Source of the DNA: Chionis minor
Taxonomy: Eukaryota; Chordata; Aves; Charadriiformes; Chionididae
Assembly: GCA_013398295.1 (NCBI GenBank)
Contig: VZSF01008857.1
Location: 62,001 to 126,000 of the forward strand
Length of the DNA stretch: 64,000 nt
Reading direction: 5' to 3'
The notes under the pieces are model-generated. The model saw only the letters and a program-made list of their open reading frames with translations. It searched no databases and had not been told where the DNA came from. A program made the translations under genes and the position numbers. Below are positions 52,001 to 64,000 of this stretch, one piece after another (the stretch's first letter is position 1; each line of letters opens with the position of its first letter).

Positions 52001-55000
52001 GAGAATTAAGCTTCTACTAGCTTTCCTGAACAGAATTTGTTGCTGAATTTGTCTGTTTCTCAACCCAGAGGATGAAAGCCTTCCTACACGCATGTTGAGC
52101 ACTGTAAAATCCTTCATCCAGCAAGGATGAAGGGGAAGAAACTGGACTATGTATCTCTGATGAATGGTAATTAGGGCAGAAGGAAGGCAGAAGTAAAACC
52201 TGACTGTCCATAATTCAGGACCAGAGCCGAGGAAAAGAAGTATTTTTTTGGTGATAGCAAATAATTTATAGATCATGTGCATCTTGGCTTCACAGGGAGC
52301 TTTTATTGAACATATAGATTCTTTAATACCTGAAGAAATTTACCAGTTCATCTAGAAATAATGCAGATCAGTCCTTCTAACTCTTTGAGCTCTAAATGTT
52401 GTCTGCTTTCTGTGAATGTCTCTTTTCTCAATAGACTCTTTAATTTATTATGTAGCAAGCAAAAAGGAGCTGGGAATGCCATGACGACTCTCAAGCAGCC
52501 CAGGTGGCCGAGGATGAGGTAACAGGCCAGATGTAAGATTTCGGCATTTCCATTTGTTTTTCTTGGAAGTCAGAAAGTGTCCTCTCAGCCAGCCTGTGTG
52601 TGGAGGCCCAGGTGATGTCAGGCAGAGTTCTGAAGGCATGGAAAAAGGAGACAAAACTTCTTTAAAGATAAGTTTAAGCAGGGGAGCCTGCTGCTTTTTT
52701 ATTGCTTCCAGAACCAGCACCATTTCCTGGCACAGTTACTGGCATCAGGAATTAAAACCTTGTTTGTCACATGTCTTGGCTTCATAATTTCTTGCAAGAG
52801 TTGTGTGGCTAAGGAAAACAAAAGGCTTGTAGCAAAAGGTTTTCTGTCTCTCACGTCCCTCTTCTACAGGCACACTTGTGCATTTCTGTGCCTGATACTT
52901 CTGGATGATAGAGACTCTGAAACTCTCATAGTTCCTCTTGAACATATAATTGTCATATAATTTTTTAAAAGCAGAGTATGATTTTTTTATGTTCAGTCTT
53001 TCTATCAGATCCTTCATAGGACAGAAGCATATTCTTTGACAGTCAGTCTGAAACTAACACTAACGATGCAAAAACCCAAACCACAACAACTCTGTAGGAG
53101 ATTGTCCACTCTCAAGAGACTTAACACGTAGGCAATAGTATTAAACAGGCAACTTGTACCACTCCACTTGCATTTTAAACAGGTGATAAAAAGTCAAGGT
53201 AAGTTTCACTATTAAAATTATACAAAGTCCCACTCTGTCACCAAGCGTTACCTCAGTTTCTCTCTCAGCTACGAGCAAGCTTTCCCTGATAGAGTGCTTT
53301 CTTCAGAGTGTGTCAAAGGAGGTTCTCCATCCCACAGGTTTTGCGGTAGCTGTGCATCAGGAACAGATGGCTAAGCATCCTTCTGTCCCTGGAACTGGCA
53401 TGAAAAAGGTTGTTCGATACCGTCATTGCCCTCACTGTAAATAAGAACTTTTAATACTATCTATAAAGAAAATGGAAATTCCCTCTAACCTCAATTTGGC
53501 AAGAGTTTGTTATGATATCACCTACTACGTTTCCTTTCACCTTCTAGATCCTGGGTGCCTGCCAGCTAAAGCAGCAGACTATTCCTGTGACACTTTGAAA
53601 CAAACTGGGTTATATTTTAATGTAAAGAACACCACCTGAACACCCACTGAAATCAGGGAAAACCTCTCCTGTTTGTCTAACCTGTTTGCATTAAGAAAAT
53701 AAATCAGGTTTTATTTGATTTCCCAAGTGCGAAACCCCATACAAAACCACCGACTTCAATTTAAGGATGACTTATCACAGTTACCATAACCTGTTAAATC
53801 TACTCTCAGTTTACATAATCCAAACTGAAACAAGACATTTTAAAACTGAAATAAAATGTCTGAGTCACCCATTTAAGTCAGTTTTAAACCAAATGTTAGG
53901 TTACATTAGCTCACTTTTCTCCTGCACACAAGCTTTTCAGCAGGTTTAGAACAAACACAATTCTGGAAAAAAAGAGGAGGGTGGGTGGATGGAGAGGTGA
54001 AAGAGACAATTTGCCTTTAACTATAACATTATAGACTTGAGAAACATGTTTGGTTTTTTTTAAAATCATCTTTCTAATATTCCCAGCATTGATATTTTGA
54101 TAATTTCCATTTAGAACAAATATAAACTGTTTAACTTGAAGAGAACACTAAATAGTCCTGTAAGTAGGCAAAAAACCAAACCAAAACAAAAAACCGTATC
54201 ATGCTACTTTATGCAAATTTTAGAGCACCTTTGAAAGAGTCAAACATAATTCTAGAGAAAATGTACATACATGCCCAAAGCAGAATTTAGTTAAGTATCT
54301 AAAGCATAATATATTTTTCTTAAATTAGAATGGAAAATACAGCGAACAGGTATACGAAAGGAGAGATGGAAAGAAATGTTAACTCCAGATGAGCTGCAAC
54401 ATTGCAGTTCAGCACCACAGTTGTCTTATCAAGTTACAATCTCATCAAAAGGCCAAAGAGATTTTTTTTTCACCCTGATTTACATTATCAGTGTTACAGC
54501 CACCCTTAATAATGCATCTTTCTCACTTGCTGTGATACACCTTAGTAAGTGTATTAACTTAAGGAGTAGAGGTGTAGCCACAGAAAATCCTTGATGACTC
54601 CCTCAAACTTATGAGTTCTAATAAGAGAAAAGGAAGCTGTTGTCCTTTTCTTTAACTTGAGAGTCAAAGGATTTAGAAACCTGAAGAGGCGCTCTCCTCG
54701 GGAAGGCAGTGGATATGGCAGTAACATATTCTGTTGTTGTTGCACCTCACTATGTTTGCACTCATCAGTATGAGCTATGATCAGAATGCTCTTACAGGGA
54801 ACAGTGAGGCTGTTAACATGGAACATTTGTGTGTTTTCAAGAGTGATTAAGTATGCCTAAAGGAATTACAGAACAGGGAAAGGATTTACTGTGCTGTAGC
54901 AGTACTAACTATCCTACCTTATATAACTGTTTCTGCACCTTCTTCCAATCATTCCTAATGACACAAGAAGAGATCATTATGTAAATAAAACATTAGTATG

Positions 55001-58000
55001 GTGGCAGAAACAAATAGCAAATGAAGGCGGCTTTGGAGGCTTCCTGCACTATCCTATTTCCACAGATGGTGCTTGGCAATGGATTATTTCCTTTTTAAGG
55101 ACAACTCCTGCTTGTCTTGTATAGGACTTTTAGAAAAGCTACACAGGTGCCAGGACGGGATACTACATGCATGCTCTAGGCTTTGTAAAGTAACCCACTT
55201 CCTCATCTGAAAAGGTCAAGAATACAGCTGAGCAGTTACAAACCAGCAGAGATGCCTCCCATCACCCTTCTCCAGCTTAAGAAAGGAGGGATGTCACAGG
55301 GACTAGTGGAGAAATGGATGGAATGAGAGCAGGAAAATAAAAGGCATCTAAAAGCTAGCTCGAGTGTTGTTCTTTGCAAAGATCTGCAGCACTTCCTCCC
55401 CTGGTCTTGCATATCCTTCACCTCCTGCTATAGGAGCATTCTTCTTAACCAGATCGTTCTTCTGCACATTAGAAAGAAGGAGCCACACTGCTGACAGCGA
55501 GACCACAAAGACAAGAGACAGGACTGTGCTAGAATGAGCACATCAGATGTATATCCTTTAGTTGTGATACAGGCCATAATCCCACTCTTCCAAGCATAGA
55601 AACCATATGCTTCTTATTTCCATCTCTCTTCTGCAGACTCTGCTCAGAAGTAACCAGTTGGTTCTGCCTGTTACAAGCCTTACTCATAAAAAAATGCATA
55701 CGTAGCAAAGGAATAAGAGTAACAGGCTCAATACGAACTGCTCTTCAGAACTCTCTTATATCTTGAGTCTGCCTTGGGAATTCTTGCAGGAAATGGGGTT
55801 TTGCTGCCATTCCTTAGTTTCAATGTAGAAAGAAACATTCAACTTGCCAAATGAGAAGACAAAGATCTGATATCTCCTTCTCTCACCTTTGTTAATTCCT
55901 ACTCCTGTTGATCACTTCCATCCCCAGGGACAGTTTTCCACTCTAGTCAAAATCAGTCAGAAAGTCAGTCATCACAGAGAAAAATACTGCTTGCAGCAAG
56001 AATTATTTGATAAACGGGAATCCATCTCTAAAACAGTGAAGGGAAGATTCCACGTGGCTGACTGCCAAGAAACATGCATTCATTTACAAAATAACCTTGA
56101 AAGAACTACTTTAAACCTCAAGTTGCCCAGTGAGACCTATGCCAACTTCCCCCCGTTAAATACACGTATTTGTCCTGAAATGTGAATCACCGAGCCTGCA
56201 GAGATTCCATTTAATTAACAAAAAAACTCCAAGTAAGGAAGGATTAAAGGGATTATGCACTTGGAAAGCAAAGTAAAAAATTAAAGTCTGCTTTTGTGAA
56301 CCATTCATTTACTGCCTACGCTAAGACAGTTAAATGCCAATGATTATTAGGATACCTCTTTAATTAGTCAGTGGCTCCTGCCCACACACTGAACTTCTAC
56401 AGAACTACCTGAAATTTGTCCTCTAATATCAGTTGTGGATATTAGGGTGGTAAGTGATCCTAAGCCTCTGTGGTAAAAAACAGGAACACTGTGTGTACAC
56501 CAATTGTGAAAATCTGCACAGAAAAATAAAGAAAAGCATAAGGACACCTCTGACAGAATTGCCTTTGTTCCATCCCCAGGGTAGACGCAAGCCCTCATCC
56601 TCTTGCTGTTTTAGGTAATGAAAGAGGGCATCATCTTCAAAGACAGCAAAATCTTAATAAATTTCTCATGAAATAGTTTGTAACAGTTTTGTAACAAGAA
56701 AATAATCCGGTCAAGCCCTGTGCAGTTAATACAGTATGAAGTAGTCTCAAGCAGCGAAAACTGGAAGACAACTCATACGCGTCATCCATGTCTTGCAATT
56801 TGCTGCTTTAGTATTTCTGCACTTCTTCACTTTGAGCCCGAAAAAATGCAAGACAACAGCCTGGCCTGCCCACCCCATCATTCAAGTTACTAAGAAAAGA
56901 ATCAGAAGGGTACCACTGTTTTCCTTTTTGACATTAGTAGTACTACTTTTTTTAAAAAGTTCCATGTGAAGCCCGAGGCGACGGAAATATTAAAGCTGAA
57001 GTTCATTTCTTTAAGACCTCAGCTATATAGATGTCTGTGCAGGCAGGATCCAGGACATCAATTTGTATGGAAAAACCCTCAATAATCTACTTAACAGAAA
57101 ATAATGAATTATCTAAGTTTAAGAACATAACAAGAGTTAAAATATCATAGTAGGCTGCAGTTACCTAGTTCTGCAGCAGGATTAGCTTAATAATTTCATA
57201 TTACAACCTAAATTAAACCGCAGGAACACTGTGCTATTGTTTTAGAAAGAAAAATATAATATCTACTGCTGATAAAATTACAAATATACATATATTCTAT
57301 ATAACAACAGCACTTGCACAGAAGTCCAAAGATGCAAAGATACCCTAGCATAAAACTCTACAGTGAATATCCAGGAATACAAGGTACTTGTGATCCACAG
57401 TTGCAGAAAAAAGCAGGTTCTTATATAGTATTATAAACAAAACCAGAGAAAGGTAATAATTCAATTATGTTTAGTAAGGTCTGTATGTCTGTACTGTAAT
57501 ATATACAGATAGAAGGGTACTGTTAAACCTGCACTTTGTTTCACTGTTTTTCTAAAGAATCATACTAACTAATCACCCACAGTGAATATAAGCGTGTGCA
57601 TTTGTGAGCTTTATTTTGTAGCAAATCTGTTGCCTCCGACAGAAGATGCAAGCATGGCTGTTCCCATCATCCATAGCAAAAACTGCTATAGACACATAGC
57701 AAGCACAAAACTCAATTTCTTCTCTCCAAGAAAATCCCCAAAACTATCTCAACAAGAATTGCTCCCTGATATGTCCCCTAGACCACATATGTATCTTCAT
57801 GCCATGCTCAAGGCCTTAAGCCTGAGGTTTCGCTCTTGCAGACAGACTAAAATTGATTTATTTAAATCATAATAAAATAAAAATTGCACAATCTGTACTG
57901 AGATAATGTAGTGATGGACAGTAGAATAAAAAAATTATCTAGCAATTTTATATGAACCCCCAGCAGCGTCACGATATACATCAACCTATAGTTTTTATTA

Positions 58001-61000
58001 TCTTGTCCTCAGAGCATAGGGCTATTCCCTCACGCTCTTCAGCTCTACAATGAGCAGGGGTTCTGTTTCAATGCCTGTTCAAGTTAAATACTACTTAAAA
58101 GTAGTATTTGGTTCCTACCAGTTATTTAAACATTTTTGGGAAAAAAAAAGCTATCAACATGGTACTCTCTATTTTCAGTTACAAAGGACCATACCTAATA
58201 GGAATCATTCAAGCTAATTATCCTGAGAACAAATATAGCAACATCACTGGATAGTTCAGCAACTGTTCCCCACTGCTAAGTTCACCCCTACAGATGCTAT
58301 TGGACAACCTGGGAACACAGACCAACAGGGACAGGTCCAAGAATGACTGGAAGTTGGTATCTCTTGAGACCAGAACCACAGGGAGGCAGAGATGCGAACA
58401 AGCTGATGTACTCAAGGATGCAGGAGAACAGAAAGCAAGGATAAACGCCACAGTCCTGTTTGCTGAGGACATCCATTTTCTCACCAAGCTAGAAGGCAGT
58501 TGGTAAGGGGGCAGGTGGAAGAGCTTCATTTGGCGTATTCGTTAGTTCTCACACCACAAACGTCGCACAGCAGCCGCACGGGCTCCGGCAGCCCCGTGTC
58601 ACCTTCCGTTCCCTGTCCATGGTCCTGTGCCGAGGCGGAAATGGGGACCGAGTCCCGAAAACACCTTCCCGAACCCTCCCTTTAAAAGCTCCTTTCTTCC
58701 CACTCCCTACACTTCCACCTACAGCACACAGACAGACAAGGCTGAGCACTGCACACAGAGGAACAGCACCGGGAATGTAACGCACAGGCAGGAAGGGAGA
58801 AGAAAGGTAAACTAGTACACAGAATGGAAAAGGGCGTATGAAAGGACTAACAAAAGGACTGCTACATAAAAGCCCCATGAAGGTCGAAATTCTGTGCAAA
58901 ATGCTTTAGCTGTGGTTTCAGAGAGTTAAACCATTTAAAAAAGGCAGGCCTTCCAAGGTTAACATGGGAAGAAGCCTGGACTGCTTCTAGAAATGCCAAG
59001 ACAGAAAAAGCATTAGGAGAAGTAAAACAATGGTCATAGTAAACGAGAAAGCAGGGCAGATGATACCACTCTTCATCCAAGAAGCATTCAAGAATGAAGA
59101 CTCTGTCCTGAACTGATTGTCTGCTTTACTTTGATCCACATAATTGTTGTGGTGCTCTTTAGTAGATAAAGCTTCTGATGCAGTTCCTATACCAGCAGTG
59201 ATGCTGACTTCTATCAGCAAAGCTACTCAAGAAAAACTAATGTCTAAGAAATACGTTGTATGGATATTTCCTCCAGAGTAAGTGTCCCTCGACCTTGTAT
59301 AATTATTCTTAAAAAAACCCAACAACAAGATAAGAGTTCTCTGAGAAAGCTATACACATGCAAGAAGGGAAGAGAAATGAAACATTTTTCAGAAGAGAAA
59401 AATGGGGGGAGGGGGGAAATAAACAAAACCAACGCCACACAGTTACTTTTCCACTATTTACTTGTCTTTTCTAAGTCTGAAGTCTATGCCCCACTGCCTG
59501 CTCCAGTGGGCTTGTCCCCCAGGCCGGCTCCCTGGGCATTCCAGCCCTTTTGGGAGGTTTCTCAGCGCCACCTCCCGGGACAGGAATTCCAGTGCCCCAC
59601 CCAGGGACAAAGCCAGCACGAGCAGAAAGAGAAGGGTTCTGTTCTTTCCAATGTAGTTTGAAAAAACAAGTTACCTGTTACTGGTCGAGTTGTACTAGCT
59701 AGCTGTTAAAAAATACAGCCGCACAAAAGCGAATCTAGCCCTATTCAGAAAGCCAAATAGGAAAATGTAGTCACCCATCCCAGTTGTCACCCTTCTCATG
59801 CTCCATGCCAGGAAGGAAAGGATTGCTGCTCTGTGTCTAGGATTAGAGCCGATTTGGACTACTCTGGATTATTGGAAGGTCTCTAAAAATCCAGTACTTT
59901 GCCTTGAAAATGCCTCACAGACTTCTCCGCAAGAAAGAAGCCCAAATTGGAACCTTTTACTGGTCCCAAGTGCAGCAGCACTGCAGAAGTAGACAGGCAC
60001 CTCTGAAAAAAGTGAGCCTGAGTCTGCTGCTTGCTCAGTAGCTGGGATTGATGAAATGAGGGTGTAAGTATGGACAGTCACTAACAGCCTATGCCTTTCA
60101 GCAAGGCTGCTTTGTACTCCTTTCTGTGCATTGTGCTGACCAGAAAAGTAAGATAAATAAGTTTTTTATTCTGCTTTTGTCCAGATCATAAATTCTTACT
60201 AGGGTTGAATAGAGTATTTGGGATACCTTGGGAGAGCAGGGGAAAGGTATAGAGAGAGTTCTATTCTTTAGAATGCTGCAGAAGTGTTTCTCTCTTTCCT
60301 TATACCGTCTGCTTTCATAATTTCAGTTTTAAAAATAAACCGTAATTTCATAGTTAGTTCCATTACATTTTTTGTGGAAGAAATCTTATTTCAAGATCTG
60401 GTCTCTGCTCCTCTGTTTGCGGCTGCATTATCCAGAATCTGATTCCCATAAGATATTGATGTGCTATATTTCCAAGCTTCAGTCATGCCAGACTGACTTT
60501 CCTTCATGTCAAACAGTATGAAGCTTCAGTTTTCTAATTCTGTAGTGCTGAGAGGACAGGGGAATTAAGGCTCAGTTTGTCAAGCTTCACTTGGAGAATA
60601 TACCTAGACTACAGTGTGTGCTAGGCTAACAGGGCCAAAAATCAAGAGGGTTTTTTCCCCAAACTGGTGGAAACTATACTACAAAGGAGCAATGTTTTGG
60701 CAGCTGTGATCCTGTACTAGAGAATTTTTAGACCACTTGCCAATTCTGTAGCAAAATAAAATATCTTCAGAAAGGCCTACAAACCTGCCATCTTCTTTTA
60801 CACAGAGGTATGTGTTCAGTTAAGCACACATACTCACCTATGCACCTTCAGCCCACCACACACCAAGAAAACCTAGGTCAGAACCTCTCAGAGATCTTAC
60901 ATAACTTTAAGAGAAATTCAGAAAATAGAAATACTACTGTGCCTACCCAGATACACCATATAGTGCTAGAACATACCCCATATGCACTACCTTGCAGTTC

Positions 61001-62817
61001 GCACACCGTGGGCAGAAGCATCTTCAAAAAAGGAAGTTAACAGCAAGTGCCCAAATTATGGTTAGTTTTTTTCCTTTGTGAGTGTCCCAACAGGCTATTT
61101 TTAGTACATTCTAAAATGCAGAGTATATATAAGGCAATGCAGGCTAGTGGCAGGAAAAAAACCTTATTGTACATATGATCTCACAAGGCAGCTATTTCAG
61201 TATGCAAAATAGATCTGATAATCATGTTATGAAGCTGAATAATGAGCTAAAATGAGAAATTTTAAGTTAAAGTTAACCTCATAGGTGTTAATGAGGACAG
61301 ACATCTGATAAACCAGCAGTGACAGCAAAGCAAAAATCCCAAATCCCCTAAATTATTTCCTAGACCCTAGCAGGGAAGTAAGTGACACTACAAATATTTT
61401 TTTCTCTCACACCACCCAACACGTATAGCTCCTTGAAACGAGATGTTAAGTCAAAAATTCTAGTAGAATTCAGGGAAGAGCTGGACATTTATATAATAAT
61501 AAACTCAACTGCAATTACAGTGTTAACACAAAAACATTCTACTGCATGCCTCTCTTCATGCAAGCTAAATTCAAGCCAAAAAGTTAGTCCAAAAGTTATA
61601 CCCTAGAAAAAAGTCCCTCATATATATCATATCATACAAATGCTACTGCTAAGTCATGTTTTCTCTGAAATTTCTGCTACTGCCAACTGTCTCAATACTT
61701 GACTAAAATAACAACTTTTGCTTAGTTTTCATAAAGCAATTTAAAACAGGACAAAGAAATTTTGCATTATAGATTAGATTTCATCCTTATTTTACTCAGA
61801 AAGTAGATAATTTTTGGGATTGTTTTTCGTTGGGTTTGCTGTGTATTTTTTTTTTTTTTAAGTTTTCTTGAATTCATTATCAACTTATTCTTCAGAAGCT
61901 GTTTTAAGTAAAGAATAGTTGTTGATAATTAAGGACAATAGGACAAAATATACTTACTATTCAGAGTTTGCTCAGTAATTTATCTGGACTACTGCTGCCC
62001 TGTTATTTTAAACTGAAGCGCTGGAAAGAAAGTCTATTAGCATAAATAAGAACATAAAACTGTTTTCCCACAAAATAGTAGTTTTGATAAAAATTAAAAC
62101 AGTTTCTTGCAAATAATTTTCCCAGTTTTCAAAGTGCAATTCACATTTACTTCCCTCACCCATGTATTCAAGACTTTTGTACCTTTGTTTAGGATGAGCT
62201 GTTTCTTTGCTTTGCATGATGACGTGTGCGCTGTCCCCTGAGGAAAATGCCTTTGACATTTTGGTAGAGGAAACAGTGTCTAAATGACAACTTCAAATCT
62301 GAGCAAAGGCAATAAGCTGTGGGCAAGTTGCCCAGCTTCCACATGACGCACTTCATGATGGCTCTAAGAGGGTGAGTCTTCCTTGAGAGAAGACAAAGGA
62401 CATAAGTTGCTTGAAGAGTGCTTCATTAGCTTTCCTTGGAGGATGCTCAGAGCGAATATTGATAATGCCATTGTCATTGATAGTTCACTGAAGGAGAAGC
62501 ATTTGTACAGAGCATCCAGCACCAACAGTGAGATCATGCATCAAATCAGACCTAATTACTGTCTGCAGTTTTGGAACGTAGAGTTGCATGACTCAGATGA
62601 GGAGAGAGAATTCCTCTTTATCTACTTATTTCTCTTGTAGGGAAGCACAGGGAGAGGGGCACATAAAATGTATTAGGTTAATTCTGTAGAGAAATTCTTT
62701 TGTCATATCCACCCACTTCAGCAAAGAGAAGTCCAGAGAAACAGGATTTGTAGTTCAGATATCTGTAGCACATGTTCTATAAGCCGATACTAGACCTCTC
62801 TGTACACACATGATGAT
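49060..62817. other. Intergenic beyond TNFRSF9, no gene seen
   Basis: Nearly 14 kb without a supportable exon. In mammals UTS2 and then PER3 come next in this direction. I looked for the urotensin core CFWKYC in plus-strand frames and did not find it. A small GC-richer patch lies at about 58560-58680. Remaining open frames are short and unlike known families. Runs of A or T and short AT-rich tracts are common. Confidence 0.45.
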
Positions 62818-62950
62818 AGAAAAGTTTAGGTTGGAAGAACCTCTGAAGATCTCTCACTTTTCCAACTCCCCACCTCTGCACTCAAAGCAGAGCATTTGAA
62901 CTTATATGGGGATGCTCAGGGCTCCGTCAAGCTTAGTTTTGAAATTCTGT
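62818..62950 (-). mobile_element. CR1 tail fragment, minus strand
   Basis: Plus-strand text aaagtttaggttggaagaac, ctctgaagatctctcac, then actcaaagcagagcat and ggatgctcagggctccgtca is the reverse complement of a CR1 3' end (acct-rich tail, then gagcagggg region). It is diverged. Confidence 0.6.
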
Positions 62951-63807
62951 CCCATTCCACCCTTGAAGCTATTCAAACTTGACTGGACACACTCCTGGAC
63001 AAGGGAGTCACTCCCGTGACCTGCTGGAAAGCAGCTCTGCAGAGAGGGACCTGGGAGTCCTGGTGGACAAGTTGACCATGAGTCAGCAACGTGCCCTTGT
63101 GGCCAAGAAGGCCAATGGCATCCTGGGGTGCATCAAGAGGAGTGTGGCCAGCAGGTGGAGGGAGGTCATCCTCCCCCTTTACTCTGCCCTGGTGTGGCCG
63201 TATCTGGAGCACTGTGTCCAGTGCTGGGCTCCCCAGTTTAAGAAAGACAGGGAACTGCTGGAGAGGATGCAGTGAAGGGCTACAAAGATGATTAGGGGGC
63301 TGGAGCATCTTTCTTACGAGGAAAGGCTGAGGGAGTTGGGTCTCTTTAGTCTAGAGAAGAGAAGGCTGAGGGGGGATCTCATCAATGTTTACCAATACTT
63401 AAAGGGAGGGTGCCAGGAAGAGGGGGCCAGTCTTTTTTCAGCAGTACCCAGTGATAGGACAAGGGGCAATGGGTATAAACTCAAATACAGGAAGTTCCAT
63501 CTCAACATGAGGAGGACCTTCTTTACTTTGAGGGTGGCACAGCACTGGAACAGGCTGCCCAGAGAGGTGGTGGAGTCTCCAACTCTGCAGACATTCCCAG
63601 CCCATCTGGACGCCATCCTATGCCACCTGCTGTAGGTGGACCTGCTCTGGTAGTGGGGTTGGACCAGATGATCTCTAGAAGTCCCTTCCAACCCTTAACA
63701 TTCTGTGATTCTGTGACAAACTGCTCTGGCTGACCCTGCTTTGAGCAGGGGGATTTAGACTAGATGATTTCCAGAGGTGCCTTCTGACCTCAAACATTCT
63801 GTGATTC
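62951..63807 (+). mobile_element. Older CR1 tail, split by a younger CR1
   Basis: The left part (62951-63002) reads ccttgaagctattcaaactt and gactggacacactcctggac. The right part (63717-63807) resumes with actgctctggctgaccctgc, agcagggggatttagactag and caaacattctgtgattc. Joined across the insertion, these follow the normal order of a CR1 3' end. Confidence 0.75.
63003..63716 (+). mobile_element. Younger CR1 LINE, 5'-truncated
   Basis: About 710 bp of CR1: the C-terminal part of the reverse-transcriptase frame followed by the 3' UTR and the terminal repeat attctgtgattctgtga (63700-63716). The translated frame shows the family phrases [51 protein letters not shown] and [21 protein letters not shown] single in-frame TGA at 63273-63275 breaks it, most likely from a CGA arginine codon by CpG decay. 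The copy is 5'-truncated and cannot move itself. It is the best-preserved CR1 in the window. Confidence 0.93.
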
Positions 63808-64000
63808 GCAGAGTCCACAGCTTTTCTGGACAACCTGTTAACCATGCATGTGTGGGGCACGCTCTCTTTGCATGCTTTATTAGAGCTGCAGCAGAAATAC
63901 ATCTGACCAACGTCGCTAATTTGAAGGTAGTCCTAGGAGCCACAGAATTTACAATACAAAAATTAATCTTCATCAGGAAATGTTAATAAAGAAAAAAGGA
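63808..64000. other. Window end, nothing recognised
   Basis: Short unique-looking sequence after the CR1 cluster with no exon or element seen. Confidence 0.4.

Noticed and set aside
54376..54594. LTPDEL motif resembling the LTPEEL of the urotensin-II precursor
   Set aside because: The resemblance stops after six residues and no CFWKYC core follows in the downstream sequence.

Overview
This is vertebrate nuclear DNA, almost certainly from a bird. CR1 LINE pieces are the dominant recognisable repeat, including tails ending in short ATTCTGTGA-type repeats. Genes are intron-containing with CpG-island promoters. Three genes occur in the order ERRFI1(+), PARK7(-), TNFRSF9(+), which is the arrangement of human 1p36.23 read in reverse. 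All exon models below come from reading splice sites and comparing translations with known families by eye; no search was run.

Layout. 1-12.4 kb: intergenic, with one old CR1 and one probable one. 12.4-14.0 kb: a large CpG island holding the ERRFI1 promoter and non-coding exon 1, with a 102-base N gap and a small NNN gap. 13.46-20.37 kb: ERRFI1 intron 1. 20.4-24.2 kb: the three ERRFI1 coding exons (464 residues) and 3' UTR. 24.2-36.9 kb: the tail-to-tail interval between ERRFI1 and PARK7. It holds an orphan CpG island near 30.6-30.8 kb, an unexplained 201-codon minus-strand frame, and a broken sweet/umami-type taste receptor (TAS1R family) at about 33.80-34.69 kb. 36.9-45.3 kb: PARK7 (DJ-1) on the minus strand, complete at 189 residues over six coding exons. 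44.85-46.26 kb: a CpG island between the divergent PARK7 and TNFRSF9 genes, with a CR1 fragment inside it. 46.1-49.06 kb: TNFRSF9 (4-1BB/CD137), six clear coding exons; the signal-peptide exon could not be found and lies in or near gapped sequence. 49.1-62.8 kb: intergenic with no supportable gene. 62.8-63.8 kb: a CR1 cluster with a younger copy nested in an older one.

The three genes do not form a pathway. ERRFI1 restrains EGFR-family kinases, PARK7 is an oxidative-stress protein, and TNFRSF9 is a lymphocyte costimulatory receptor. PARK7 and TNFRSF9 start from neighbouring positions and could share promoter or enhancer input; a consensus NF-kB site lies in PARK7 intron 1.

The most striking observation is the taste-receptor relic. 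Across about 0.9 kb the plus strand matches, in successive reading frames, the end of the cysteine-rich domain and the seven-transmembrane domain of a TAS1R receptor. The best by-eye resemblance is to TAS1R2, the sweet-receptor subunit that birds are reported to lack. Stops and frameshifts show it is dead.
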